From Zychaea mexicana (taxonomy: Eukaryota > Mucoromycota > Mucoromycetes > Mucorales > Lichtheimiaceae): 64,000 bases of DNA. Positions 23,050-32,165 of the stretch are shown piece by piece. Positions within the stretch are counted from its first letter, which is position 1. Every line of letters starts with the position of its first letter. The notes under the pieces are model-generated. The model had not been told where the DNA came from, did no database searches, and worked only from the letters and a program-made list of their open reading frames with translations. The DNA is taken from contig NW_026516684.1 in assembly GCF_025766255.1 (NCBI RefSeq), forward strand, positions 248,001 to 312,000, given 5' to 3'. The translations under genes were made by a program, and so were the position numbers.

Positions 23050-23400
23050 CGCAAATTCTCAAGAGCACCGGATTTTGCCGCCAAGGAACCAGTATCAAGC
23101 CAAAGACGGAATTCTCCATTCCTCCAAGCGGAAATGATTCCCTTGAACACCCCGGTTTCGCCTCCAAGAAACCAGGATCAAGCCAAAGACGGAATTCTCC
23201 ATTCCTCCAAGCGGAAATGATTCCCTTGAACACCCCGGTTTCGCCTCCAAGAAACCAGGATCAAGCCAAAGACGGGATTCTCCACTCCTCCAGGTGGAAA
23301 AGATTCCCTTGAAAACCCAGGTTTCGCCTCCAAGAAACCAGGATCAAGCCAAAGACGGGATTCTCCACTTTCCCGTGCGGAAAAACTTCCCTTGCCACAG
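23050..23400. repeat. 83-bp tandem repeat (about 4 copies)
   Basis: The anchor CAAAGACGG recurs at 23101, 23184, 23267 and 23350, exactly 83 bp apart. The two middle units are almost identical and the outer ones diverge. Because 83 is not a multiple of three, the frame changes in every copy, so this is a non-coding minisatellite. Confidence 0.95.
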
Positions 23401-23524
23401 GAAAATTTTTCCAAGCCGCCAAAGGCTGGCAGTAACCATCACTGGCACCACCCGCCAAAAGAAGGACAACCCCAGCTTCAGGAATCCCCAAAGCAAAGGC
23501 AAGGGAATGAACGGGGACTTACAT

Positions 23525-24045
23525 GGCACACTGAACTACAACCGGTGGGAGATCCAGAATATGAAGAGCAATGGGGATAGCGAGGACGGTACAGCCGGTG
23601 GTGGGGAGGGGAACACCGCTCTGGTTGCAAGGGTATTGCAGGAACACCATCCACATGAGTTGGAACTGACTGAAGACAACCTTGAGAAGGAATGAATTAA
23701 TTCCTAGTAATGGATGCTTCTTCGCCTTCTTCACACCACATCCGAGTTGAATGCGATATGAAGAAGGGAAGAGTGAATGGAAAAAGGATTATCAGTTAGT
23801 AAGTCTCTTCTTATTGAGATGTTCGTCTTTCATTGAGTATTAAAGAAAATATAGTACTTCCCGTAATCATACAAGCTTGGCGCCTTGGGTTGTCATTTCA
23901 GTCAGTTCCAGCTCATGTGGATGGTATTCCTGCAATACCCAAACAACCAGAGCGGTGTTCCCCTCCCCACCACCGACTGTGCCGTCCTCGCTATCCCCAT
24001 TGCTCTTCGTACCCCTTCACCCCCGGTGGCTGTAGCCAGTGCCAC
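23525..24045. repeat. Imperfect inverted repeat, 115-bp arms
   Basis: The arm at 23560-23674 is the reverse complement of 23897-24011 at roughly 90% identity; weaker similarity extends outward on both sides. The loop is about 222 bp. Both arms encode, on opposite strands, a peptide containing GEGNTALV and HPHELELTE. Confidence 0.85.
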
Positions 24046-24324
24046 CAATGCCCCACCCACCCCTTACCTTTACCCGAGGAAACCATCCACTGAGGTGTCT
24101 TCCAAACCCGTCCCGCCAGACGGTCGCCACACACAGAGTGCAGCAGGCGGCAGCACGCACACGAAGGCCGCAGCAGCCCATGACCTATTTTTTTATATTG
24201 ACTAATAAGAGGCACGCATGAGAGATTTGAGCTAATGATATTACATTCATTTATTTTTACCTTCATGTCCTTCCCGAACTAATCTCCAAAGCCATCCAGA
24301 GACGAGACGGCCAGCCACACACAA

Positions 24325-25160
24325 GCACGAAAGAAAAAACAGCCTAAATACGGAGAAAGGTGTAATATGATTAGATTTTGATATTAGGTTTGGTTGTTAA
24401 TTGCCGCACTAAAGATACATACCCTGAACGCTTTCCACACCATCGCGTCAGTTGACGCATCGAAAACGCCAAAAAGAAAAGCACGCACAGAACGCGACTG
24501 CAGCAACGTACAACAGGAACACCAGAACGGAAGAAGAGGAGGATCAGGAGGAGGAGGAGGAGAAGAGCACCGACAGAACCACGAAGCACCGAAACGAAAG
24601 AAAAAACAGCCTAAATACGGGAGGTATAAAGGAAAATGATTAGATGTTGATAACAGGTCTGGTTGTTAATTGCCGCACTGAAGATACATACCCTGACGCT
24701 GTCCACACCATCGCGTCAGTTGACGCACTGGAAGACGCCAAAAAAGAAGAAAAGCACGCACAGAACGCAACAGCAGCAACGAACAACAGGAACACCAGGA
24801 CGGAAGAAGAGTAGGATCAGGAGGAGGAGGAGAAGAACACCGACAGAACCACGAAGCACCGAAACGAAAGAAAAGACAGCCTAAATACGAGAGATATAAT
24901 GGAAAATGATTAGATGTTGATAATAGGTTTGGTTGTTAATTGCCGCACTAAAGATACATACCCTAAACGCTTTCCACACCATCGCGTCAGTTGACGCACT
25001 GGAAAACGCCAAAAAAGAAAAAAAAAGCACGCACAGAACGCAACAGCAGCAACGCACAACAGGAACACCAGGACGGAACAAGAGGAGGATCAGGAGGAGG
25101 AGGAGAAGAAACCCGACAGAACCACGAAGCACCGAAACGAAAAAAAAAAGAAACTGCCAC
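24325..25160. repeat. Three tandem 270-bp repeats, each with an intron-like segment
   Basis: The anchor GATTAGAT occurs at 24369, 24638 and 24908. On the minus strand each unit has a 188-189 bp GC-richer part followed by a 79-81 bp segment that starts GTATGT, contains CTAAT and ends TATTTAG (24344-24422, 24611-24691, 24881-24961): the anatomy of a fungal intron. Purine-tract length differs between units (10, 14, 16 nt), so a shared reading frame is not kept. The array lies in the 3' region of the adjacent minus-strand gene. Confidence 0.9.
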
Positions 25161-25205
25161 ACCCACATCGCACCAAGCTGCACACAGCAGCGCGCAGGAC
25201 AACAC

Positions 25206-27188
25206 CTACTGGTCAACTAAAGGAAACAGAAAAAAAATCATTAGAAAACAACCCTTTATTTCGTGTCATCACCAAGTAAAAAACTTACCGATCAAATCGT
25301 CGAACCAGCCATCAAGATCTTCTGCCTCAGCGTCGAGTTGAGCATTGAGAGCAGCAAGATCTTCTGCATCAGCGTCGAGCTGAGCACGGAGAGCAGCAAG
25401 ATCTTCTGCGTCAGCGTCGAGCTGAGCACGGAGAGCAGCAAGATCTTCCGAACGGAGAGAAGGGAGAGAAGAGACGGAACCACTGTCATCTTCCTCGGCC
25501 TCGGCGGCAACTTGAGCACGGATGGCATCAAGATCCTCTGACGTGAGGAGCGGGAGAGAAGAGGCGGCGGGTTCTGGGGTGGCGGTGGTGGTTACGGCGT
25601 CGGTGGTGATGTCAGATTGGGAGGGGTTGATGAGAGCTAAAAGCTCATCATCGGTCATCGCTATATAGCGTTGGAGGTCAGACCGAGTTGGGGATTCACC
25701 CTCAACTTCTATCGGCTGCAAATCGGCAGGAGAGTCCTCGGGAGAGTCCTCGGCTGCGCGATATTCCTCACCATGATCAGGCAGGGACACGCCCAAGGCG
25801 GTATGCCACGATCGTTCTTGTCGTGATGGCAGGGACGAACGCACAAAAGTGGTCGTATGCTCATATTGCAGGGACGAACACGCCGAAGCGGTCGTATGCT
25901 CGAAAAAGTATGGATTTTCGACAGAAGTATCACCTTCATGCCGCACATCAGAAGCGTCCACCAACAAAGCCGAAGAAGGCATTGAATTGAAGGCTCCAAC
26001 ATCATACGACACAAAGTCATACGATGGATCCTCCATCTGCACATCTCGATCAGAGAGCGTGTCGTCTATGTGTTCTGGCAGGGACTGACGCGCCGAAGCG
26101 GTAGTGTGCTCTAGCAGGGACTGACGCGCCGAAGCGGTAGTGTGCTCTTGCAGGGACGAACACGCCGAAGCGGTCGTTTGCTCTAGCAGGGACGCGCATG
26201 CCGAAGCAGCCGTATGCTCTGGCAGGGACGCGCATGCCGAAGCAGCCGTATGCTCTGGAGGTTGCAGGGACACGCATGCCGAAGCAGCGGTTTGCTCGGA
26301 AGAAGATGGCAGGGACGAGCACGCCGAAGCGGCCGTATGCGCATCTGGAACAGACAACGAAGGCATCGCGTGGTTGTCGACAAGTTCAAGAACACGGGAG
26401 CCATGCATAAGCAGAGGGGCCACAGGCTGATCTATCCTCACTTCAGTAGAGTCAGAATTACAGGAGCCATGCAAAAGCAGAGGGGTCGCAGACTGATCCA
26501 CGTCGACAGGTTCAGGAACACGGGAGCCATGCAAAAGCAGAGGGGCCGCAGACTGCTCCATCATTACCGTAACCATGTGCTCATCTTCCACAGTAATTGC
26601 ATTATCGACTGTTGTTATTGATTGGTGCGGCTGAGAGACATGAGCGGAAGCCGCAGCAGCAGTCGGGAGCAACGCGTGGGGCTCAGGATTCCTCATTGCA
26701 CCCAGGTGCTCAGCACGTCGCGCGGGCACGTACTCGGTTGTCAGAACACCACGATTAACATCAGAGTCAATCTCCCAGTCAATATCCCAGCAATGATAAA
26801 TACATACCGGATTAGAAGAACGAGGCTGTCCACCATACTTTACACTTGGCCGACGGATCGCATGCACAGGTTCAGTGGCAGTAGTTGAAGTTGTGGTGGC
26901 ACGTTGCGTGAACAACGGCGGCGGAGGCGGAGGCAGCGGCGGGAAGTCTAATGGCGGAAATGGCCAAGAGAGGAACAACAACAACTTGAACGGGGCATCA
27001 AGAATCCATGTGCGCACATGAGTGCAACACTCGGCACGGACGACAAAGGCCACAAGGGCAACGGAAACAGCGATGACAGGACGGGACAGGGCATATCGGT
27101 AGATAGCGGCCACTGTTTCCTCAAAGATACACAGCAAGATACAAAGCAGAACGAGCTTGGCGAAGAGGGCGTCAGATACGGTGATCAT
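25206..27188 (-). CDS. Multi-repeat membrane protein, unknown function
   Basis: Exons 25289..27188 and 25206..25216 give 636 residues; a short intron (GTAAGT...CTTTAG) leads to the final Val-Asp-Gln. The ATG at 27188 was chosen because upstream in-frame codons lack an ATG. Two or three hydrophobic segments occupy residues 1-80, followed by a Pro run. A long hydrophilic region follows with 12-residue repeats (EHTAASACASLP type), a second repeat (APLLLHGSRVPEP type) and 14-residue repeats near the C-terminus (DLAALRAQLDADAE). An N-terminal membrane anchor with a large repetitive domain is inferred; topology is not clear. No family recognised. It may be a fast-evolving surface protein or a repeat-associated ORF. 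Confidence 0.5.
25330..25450 (-). repeat. 42-bp coding tandem repeat
   Basis: Three near-identical units encode the 14-residue acidic, probably helical repeat DLAALRAQLDADAE. The length keeps frame. Confidence 0.9.
26055..26335 (-). repeat. 36-bp coding tandem repeat
   Basis: Seven or more units of 36 bp encode a 12-residue repeat of the form EHTxASAxxSLx. Two stray copies lie near 25810-25900. Spacing is multiple-of-three throughout, so the frame is kept, and this is not a CRISPR-like array. Confidence 0.9.
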
Positions 27189-27639
27189 TGCGACAGAATG
27201 TAGTAAAAAGAAGCTGGTAAAGAAGAAGACCAGTGGGTTGGGCAGGCAACACTTTCTTATCAGTCGCCGTGCGCAGCAGATTGAAGCGCCGACACAATTT
27301 TCGCGTGAGGTGTGCCTACAGCACCTTTTCACCTCTCATCGTGACATGGTCTTAAAAAAGAAAGCGCGATTCTTTCTATGTTGCTGTTTAGTAACTCTGG
27401 GCATCTAGATCATTATAACCACTTTATTTTTATTACGATAGCTGTCGCATGGTTTATCACCAAACCATATGACCTTACTCAGCTCGATGGCCTACTTTGT
27501 CAGGTTGTCAACTACAGACAATATATGCTTTCATAAAATCTTTATTACTTTCGCTTTTTGCTAGATATGTGTGATCATAGCCATCTTCTGCTCATTCCAA
27601 AACGGTACAATAATAACCAAACGATTGGCAAGCTGGGAG

Positions 27640-27835
27640 GCACAGAAGCTCGAGATAGTTGGCCTGTGGTACTGTACGAAATACTAGCGGTCCTTCCTCG
27701 CTTCGCTCGGATGAATGAGCCCCTCCGCTTCGCTCCGTGTCATTCAACGAAAACGCGTCGCAAGGGGGTTCCCCCCTTGACCCTCAAGTGGGGGCAAGCC
27801 CCCCAAACCCCCCTGTGGAGCGAGGTTAGATCAAT
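27640..27835. repeat. GC-rich palindromic cluster, candidate Helitron 3' end
   Basis: Several stem-forming motifs are packed together: AAGGGGGTTCCCCCCTT, TGGGGGCAAGCCCCCCA, and TGAATGA...TCATTCA around CGCTTCG motifs. The cluster lies downstream (minus sense) of a Helitron-type helicase fragment. On the minus strand it is followed by GACCGCTAG, so CTAG could be the CTRR terminus of a Helitron. This assignment is inferred. Confidence 0.4.
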
Positions 27836-27989
27836 GTCTTGGTATTAGATGCTTATTGTCTGTTTTAAAAAACAAAAGCAAGATCATTGTGCAGTGAGAA
27901 GTAGTCTATCATAGGAAAGTCGTCAAAGTTGGATACTTAACTATCTCCACTTTAGAATGCAATGCGAAAAGAAGTGTTGACAAAGATGA

Positions 27990-28110
27990 TGTAGTGATAT
28001 TGATAAAAAGAGAATAGGCGAGAAAAAAAGAGAATAGGCAATATAAAAAAAGAGAATAGGTGGTGGTAACAAATGAAAAATAGGCGATATAAAAAAAGAG
28101 AATAGGCGAC
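27990..28110. repeat. AT-rich short tandem repeat
   Basis: Five degenerate copies of AAAAAGAGAATAGGCG-like units separated by AATATA or GATATA. It lies immediately downstream of the helicase fragment. Confidence 0.75.
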
Positions 28111-28118
28111 AAAAAGAA

Positions 28119-29119
28119 TTAGAGAAGAACTTCATGGAAAACAACATCTCGGATGTTTTGGCCTTGCTGACCCGCGATACTCGAGTTCTCGGGATCTAAC
28201 ATGAATCTGATGGATGAAGGCGTGCGGACGCGTGACATGGCTACATAAAGTAGACCATGCGTGAACGGAGGTTCAGGCAAGTAGAGGCCGACAGTGTTGA
28301 AAGTTTGACCCTGTGCCTTATTGATGGTCATAGCGAATGCCAGGCGAACAGGGAATTGGGTGCGTTTGAAGAGAATGGGCGAGCGTGTTTGCGATGGTGT
28401 GAGTGTTATGCGAGGGATTAAGACAATGTTGCCGGCATGAGGTCCAGTGGCTATTTCAGCTTCAAATACATATCTTTGAAAAGAGCGTACAATCAGCCGT
28501 GTCCCGTTGCAGAGACCACTTTGGGTGTGCAAGTTTCTCAAAAGCATAATTGGGCAACCGACTTTGAGTTTTAGCAAGTGTGGTGGGAGGTCGGATGGAT
28601 TCATGGAATTGAGCAGCTCTGGTGGGTATGTGATTTGATCCTCTGGATCATCCACAGTATCTGCGCTCGGGAATACGTGGATGGTGCCTGGGAAATGGTC
28701 GAGTATCAGATCGTTGATCGCTGAAACGTCGACATTTTTTGAAGTTAGAATGGAGCGACTGATGAGGTAATCGCGATTCACGTGTGGTGCGTCAAGGCTG
28801 CCGTAAATGGCTTCGATGAGCGATTTAAGCACTGCTGTACGATCTGCGAGCGCGACGCATTTGGTATCACTGGAAGGACCTATTACCATATACTTTACTG
28901 TGAGTACTACCGCTTAATACTAAAAAACATGCAAAGTAGAAGAGAGGATACAATGTTGAGTACCTGGCAAATGTCAACACCAAGGACCATAATTTTTCCA
29001 CCAAATGGAACATCGGCAAGCGCGGGATCGTCATGTCTCATGAGATTTGGATACGCTTGTACGTTGATACTTGTATTGATACTTGTGTCCAGCGTGTTTA
29101 AAGCGATGACACTTCTCAT
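28119..29119 (-). pseudogene. Helitron-type PIF1-like helicase, C-terminal fragment
   Basis: The frame at 28119-28889 has the C-terminal half of a PIF1-family helicase: VGCPIMLLRNL, NGTRLIV, the motif V region AFAMTINKAQGQTF and LYVAMSRV of motif VI. An upstream piece (28907-29119) has PFGGKIMVLGVDICQV, corresponding to the GGDFRQ region of motif II/III but with the usual GDFRQ replaced. The Walker A half and any Rep/HUH nuclease domain are missing, and the join between pieces does not restore the expected sequence. It is best read as a decayed, truncated Helitron. Confidence 0.8.
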
Positions 29120-29335
29120 ATGATGAAGGACGTGAAGTGAGCTTCATCTCGTGTTAATGAAGGTTATCCCCTTAGATCTTTCCTCGAAGCGATACCTGTC
29201 TACTCACATAGTCATACATTCATGTAGAACAAATTTCCTGATCTGGAGGAGCCACACATTTCGGCGCGTCATAAACGTGAGAGAGCAATCTGATTGGATA
29301 GATTGAACTGGCTCAAATGCCGTGTTCATTACTAC

Positions 29336-29342
29336 TATATAA
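29336..29342 (+). promoter_or_regulatory. TATA box of the mini-exon transcription unit
   Basis: TATATAA lies 20 bp upstream of the first ATG (29362) of the spliced array. The spacing fits either a very short leader or transcription starting near the ATG. Confidence 0.5.
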
Positions 29343-29361
29343 CCGCGCATCCGCAGCAATC

Positions 29362-30900
29362 ATGGGGCTCTTCTTCCTCTTCGTCAACTTTTCTAAACCA
29401 AAGCTATTCAAGGTGAGTGTCATTGGAATGGATTAGAGGATCGAAGAGTGTATGCTTATGTTGGTGAGTGAGAAGAGCGTATGAAACCGGTTGTGAGTAT
29501 ACAGTGATTTCTTTAAGATCCGTTTATCTCACTTTCTTTCTTTTTTGACACAGACTTTCTTTCGTCTTAACCTGGTCCTTCTCCACTCAAAGCACAAATG
29601 CAAGAGTAAGTACAGTACAATATGGAAAGTTTGAAGTGTACTTTGAGGTTTTGCATGTGGATGTGATATACGAAAGAAGATATGAATTTCGACGTGTCTA
29701 AAGAAGTGTGTGTACAGCATACAGTCGCTAATGTTATCCTCCTTTCTTCTCTGCTACTACTATAGGATTCTGACTTTTTGAAATGGTTGGTTCGGTTTGT
29801 TGTTTGCATCCCACCCTTAAACATAAGCAACAACTGTAAGTACGGTAGGGAATGAAATGTGAGGATGAGTTGGAGAGAAGTCGAGTGTCTGTTGGAGGTG
29901 CTGATGCCATGACGTGTCAGGAATAGTTGCATATTAAGAACAGCCTGCTCATGATCTTTCTTCTTTTCATTCTACTTCAGGTTTCGCTTTATGCTGGTTG
30001 GGTTAATTGTGTCCTGCGGACAAATAACAGATAGTAAGTATAAGCAAAAGGGAACTTGAACATTGGTATGATAGGTGAGTAGGATGACATGGGTGTTGGG
30101 GATGACGCGTCAAAGGTGTGCAGTGTGTACAGCAGCGTGACGGGAAAGGGCTCCTGACCATGACGTATGCAATATGGCAGTCTCTCAAAAAAGTTTTCTT
30201 CCTCTCCTCCCCTTTCTTCTCTTATTCTTTTTTCAGAATTGGTCATCCCCTTCTTGCTTTTCCTCTCTCTAACTCAAGGCTCTCTTCCTCCAAGCCAAGG
30301 ATGTCATAATAGTAAGTATCGCTGTGCTTGTGTTTGTCTTTGCGTGTTTGAAGAACCAGGAAGATGTCTGCCGTGACATGTCAAAAAGTGTATGCAGCTG
30401 CTCATAGATGTTTTCTTTTTTCTAATAGAGGATGGCTCTGCGGTGATCTGTTTGAACTTGGATTGGCTTAGACCCCATCTCTCTCTGTCTATAACTTTGC
30501 TGTGAAACGACAAAACAAATGTAAGTCAGCTTGGGATGGAGGAGGATGGTAATGCCGTGTCAAAATTAAAGATAGCACAGTGGGTGCAGCCCTCTAATGA
30601 TCTTTTCTTTTTCCAGCTAGAAGAAGTGTTTCTGTCTTGGCTGTGATTCTCTGCTCTACACTGGCTGGGTGTTCGGTTCTCCTGTGTCTCATCGTAGAAG
30701 TATAGGTAAGTATAGCACGATAGAATCTTGTATGTGTGTGGTTTAACAGTTTCCCATTAACTGTTCATCTCTTTCGTTTCTCGGAATGGCGATAGTGCAC
30801 AGACACCTCCATGCTAGTCAAGATTGATGCTCCACTGTCATCCCGCTCCTAGAAGCCGACCTGTCAAGTAGTCCATCGGCACTGGTCAAGATCTATCCAT
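29362..30900 (+). ncRNA. Spliced mini-exon array with conserved intron cores (candidate non-coding host gene)
   Basis: At least eight short exons are bounded by strong splice sites: 29362-29412, 29554-29605, 29766-29835, 29981-30033, 30237-30311, 30429-30520, 30617-30705 and 30796 onward. Seven introns begin GTGAGT or GTAAGT and end in a pyrimidine-rich AG. Exon lengths (51, 52, 70, 53, 75, 92, 89) do not keep a phase; translation from the first ATG stops after 36 codons in exon 3. Introns 2-6 share a core resembling GCCRTGACRTGTCA and, in most, a downstream GTGYRCAGC. Introns being more alike than exons is the hallmark of host genes for intronic RNAs, but canonical snoRNA boxes were not clear. 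A rapidly evolving small secreted-peptide gene is the alternative. Confidence 0.5.
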
Positions 30901-30944
30901 CCATCTGGACGGTGGCGTGTGCTTTTTGCTTTGACTTGGACCTG

Positions 30945-31095
30945 AGGAAGTCCTTAAAAGCCTCATCTTCTTCTTTGCGTTCTTTATATATTTCATCCCC
31001 CCTCCCCTTCCCCTTGCTCTGACCCAGGAAGTCGTTAAAAGCGTCTATTGCGTTCTTTATATAGTTTATCCCCCTCCCCTTCTCCTCCCCCTTTG
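30945..31095. repeat. Duplicated segment of about 85 bp
   Basis: The segment with GAAGTCCTTAAAAGC...TTCTTTATATA...CCCCTCCCCTTC occurs twice in tandem, with divergence. The last exon of the mini-exon unit may run into it. Confidence 0.6.
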
Positions 31096-31099
31096 CTTT

Positions 31100-32165
31100 T
31101 CTCTCGCAGTTCCTAGTAGCCTCTGTCTCGACCCATCTTCGGATGTTGCATCGTTTCACGCGAACGGCTGTTTTTCTTACTCAGGCTGCCTCCGGGCGTA
31201 AGTCCTGCTTCATTTTAAAATTCCCCGCGCCCACGGGTCAAAAGTGCGGCCGAGGTCCCCCATGAATTTGGGGAATGCTTTGCGTAAGTATTTACTTTCT
31301 CTTTTTCTGTCTGTGAATTTACATGGATGAGAGTTTCCTTTTTTGGATTTTTCAGCTAACTTTTATAATAAAGATACAATGATAGTCACTAATGTGGCTT
31401 CTAAAGACATATATGCCACTTGAGGACTACACTCTCGACTTTTATGCATTTATGAAGCATAGTAAAAAAAGCGTTTCAACATAAAAGAGAGTATAGAAAA
31501 TAAAACGGTATCCAACTTGCATAACCATGCTTGAAGATGCTTGGCACCTTGTTTTGAGGAAAACAGTGTCAAAGCATTCAAGCTCTTTGGTGCTTTCCGT
31601 GCTTTTATTGGGCGCGCCAATAGCTTACTTTACTTCACTTACTCTCCGTGTAGCATTCATTAAGATGACTGTTGTCTATGTTCCTGAATAACTCAATTTT
31701 AAGCGATGCAGCAATATTTTAATAATACTGACGGTGGATACTTGACGCCAGCCATTCAAGACTGAATAAAATAGAGCATCAGTATTGCTAGGAGTTTCTT
31801 ATCAATGATACCGCTTTCCCTTTTGATCGTTTCTTAATTAGTGCTCACGTCTTTTATCAGATACAAGTCAGTGGGCCCTCTAGGCACTCCATGCAAACGC
31901 TAATCTAGAGTAAAAGTATTTCAAACGTCGCTACTAACAGGCTTCGTGCTCTTCTCAGCGTATTTACTCTTATTGGACATGTAGAGATTAACTTTGCTTG
32001 GTTTATATACATCGAAGCTCAGTACGAGCCATTTCTAGGGGGAGCACTATGCAAAGTGTCACCGCGCGCTGCATGAATTTGCTGTCATTCAATTTAAACG
32101 AAAGAGAGAAGAACCTTTTGTTATTTCTTCCCGAACAACCGCGGCTCCTGTGTTTCCGGAAACAA
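31100..32165. other. Intergenic region upstream of GNL1
   Basis: No gene seen. A frame from 31998 runs through the GNL1 start codon and is read as GNL1 leader. Confidence 0.4.

Noticed and set aside
26055..26335. Regularly spaced 36-bp repeats that resemble a CRISPR array
   Set aside because: Units are contiguous without spacers, keep a reading frame, and lie in a eukaryotic coding exon.
27558..27848. 96-codon plus-strand frame across the GC-rich palindromes
   Set aside because: The frame runs through hairpin-forming repeat DNA and has no protein-like features beyond chance.
30893..31159. 88-codon minus-strand basic frame
   Set aside because: It opens with GTG, not ATG, and its internal repeat simply reflects the duplicated DNA segment there.
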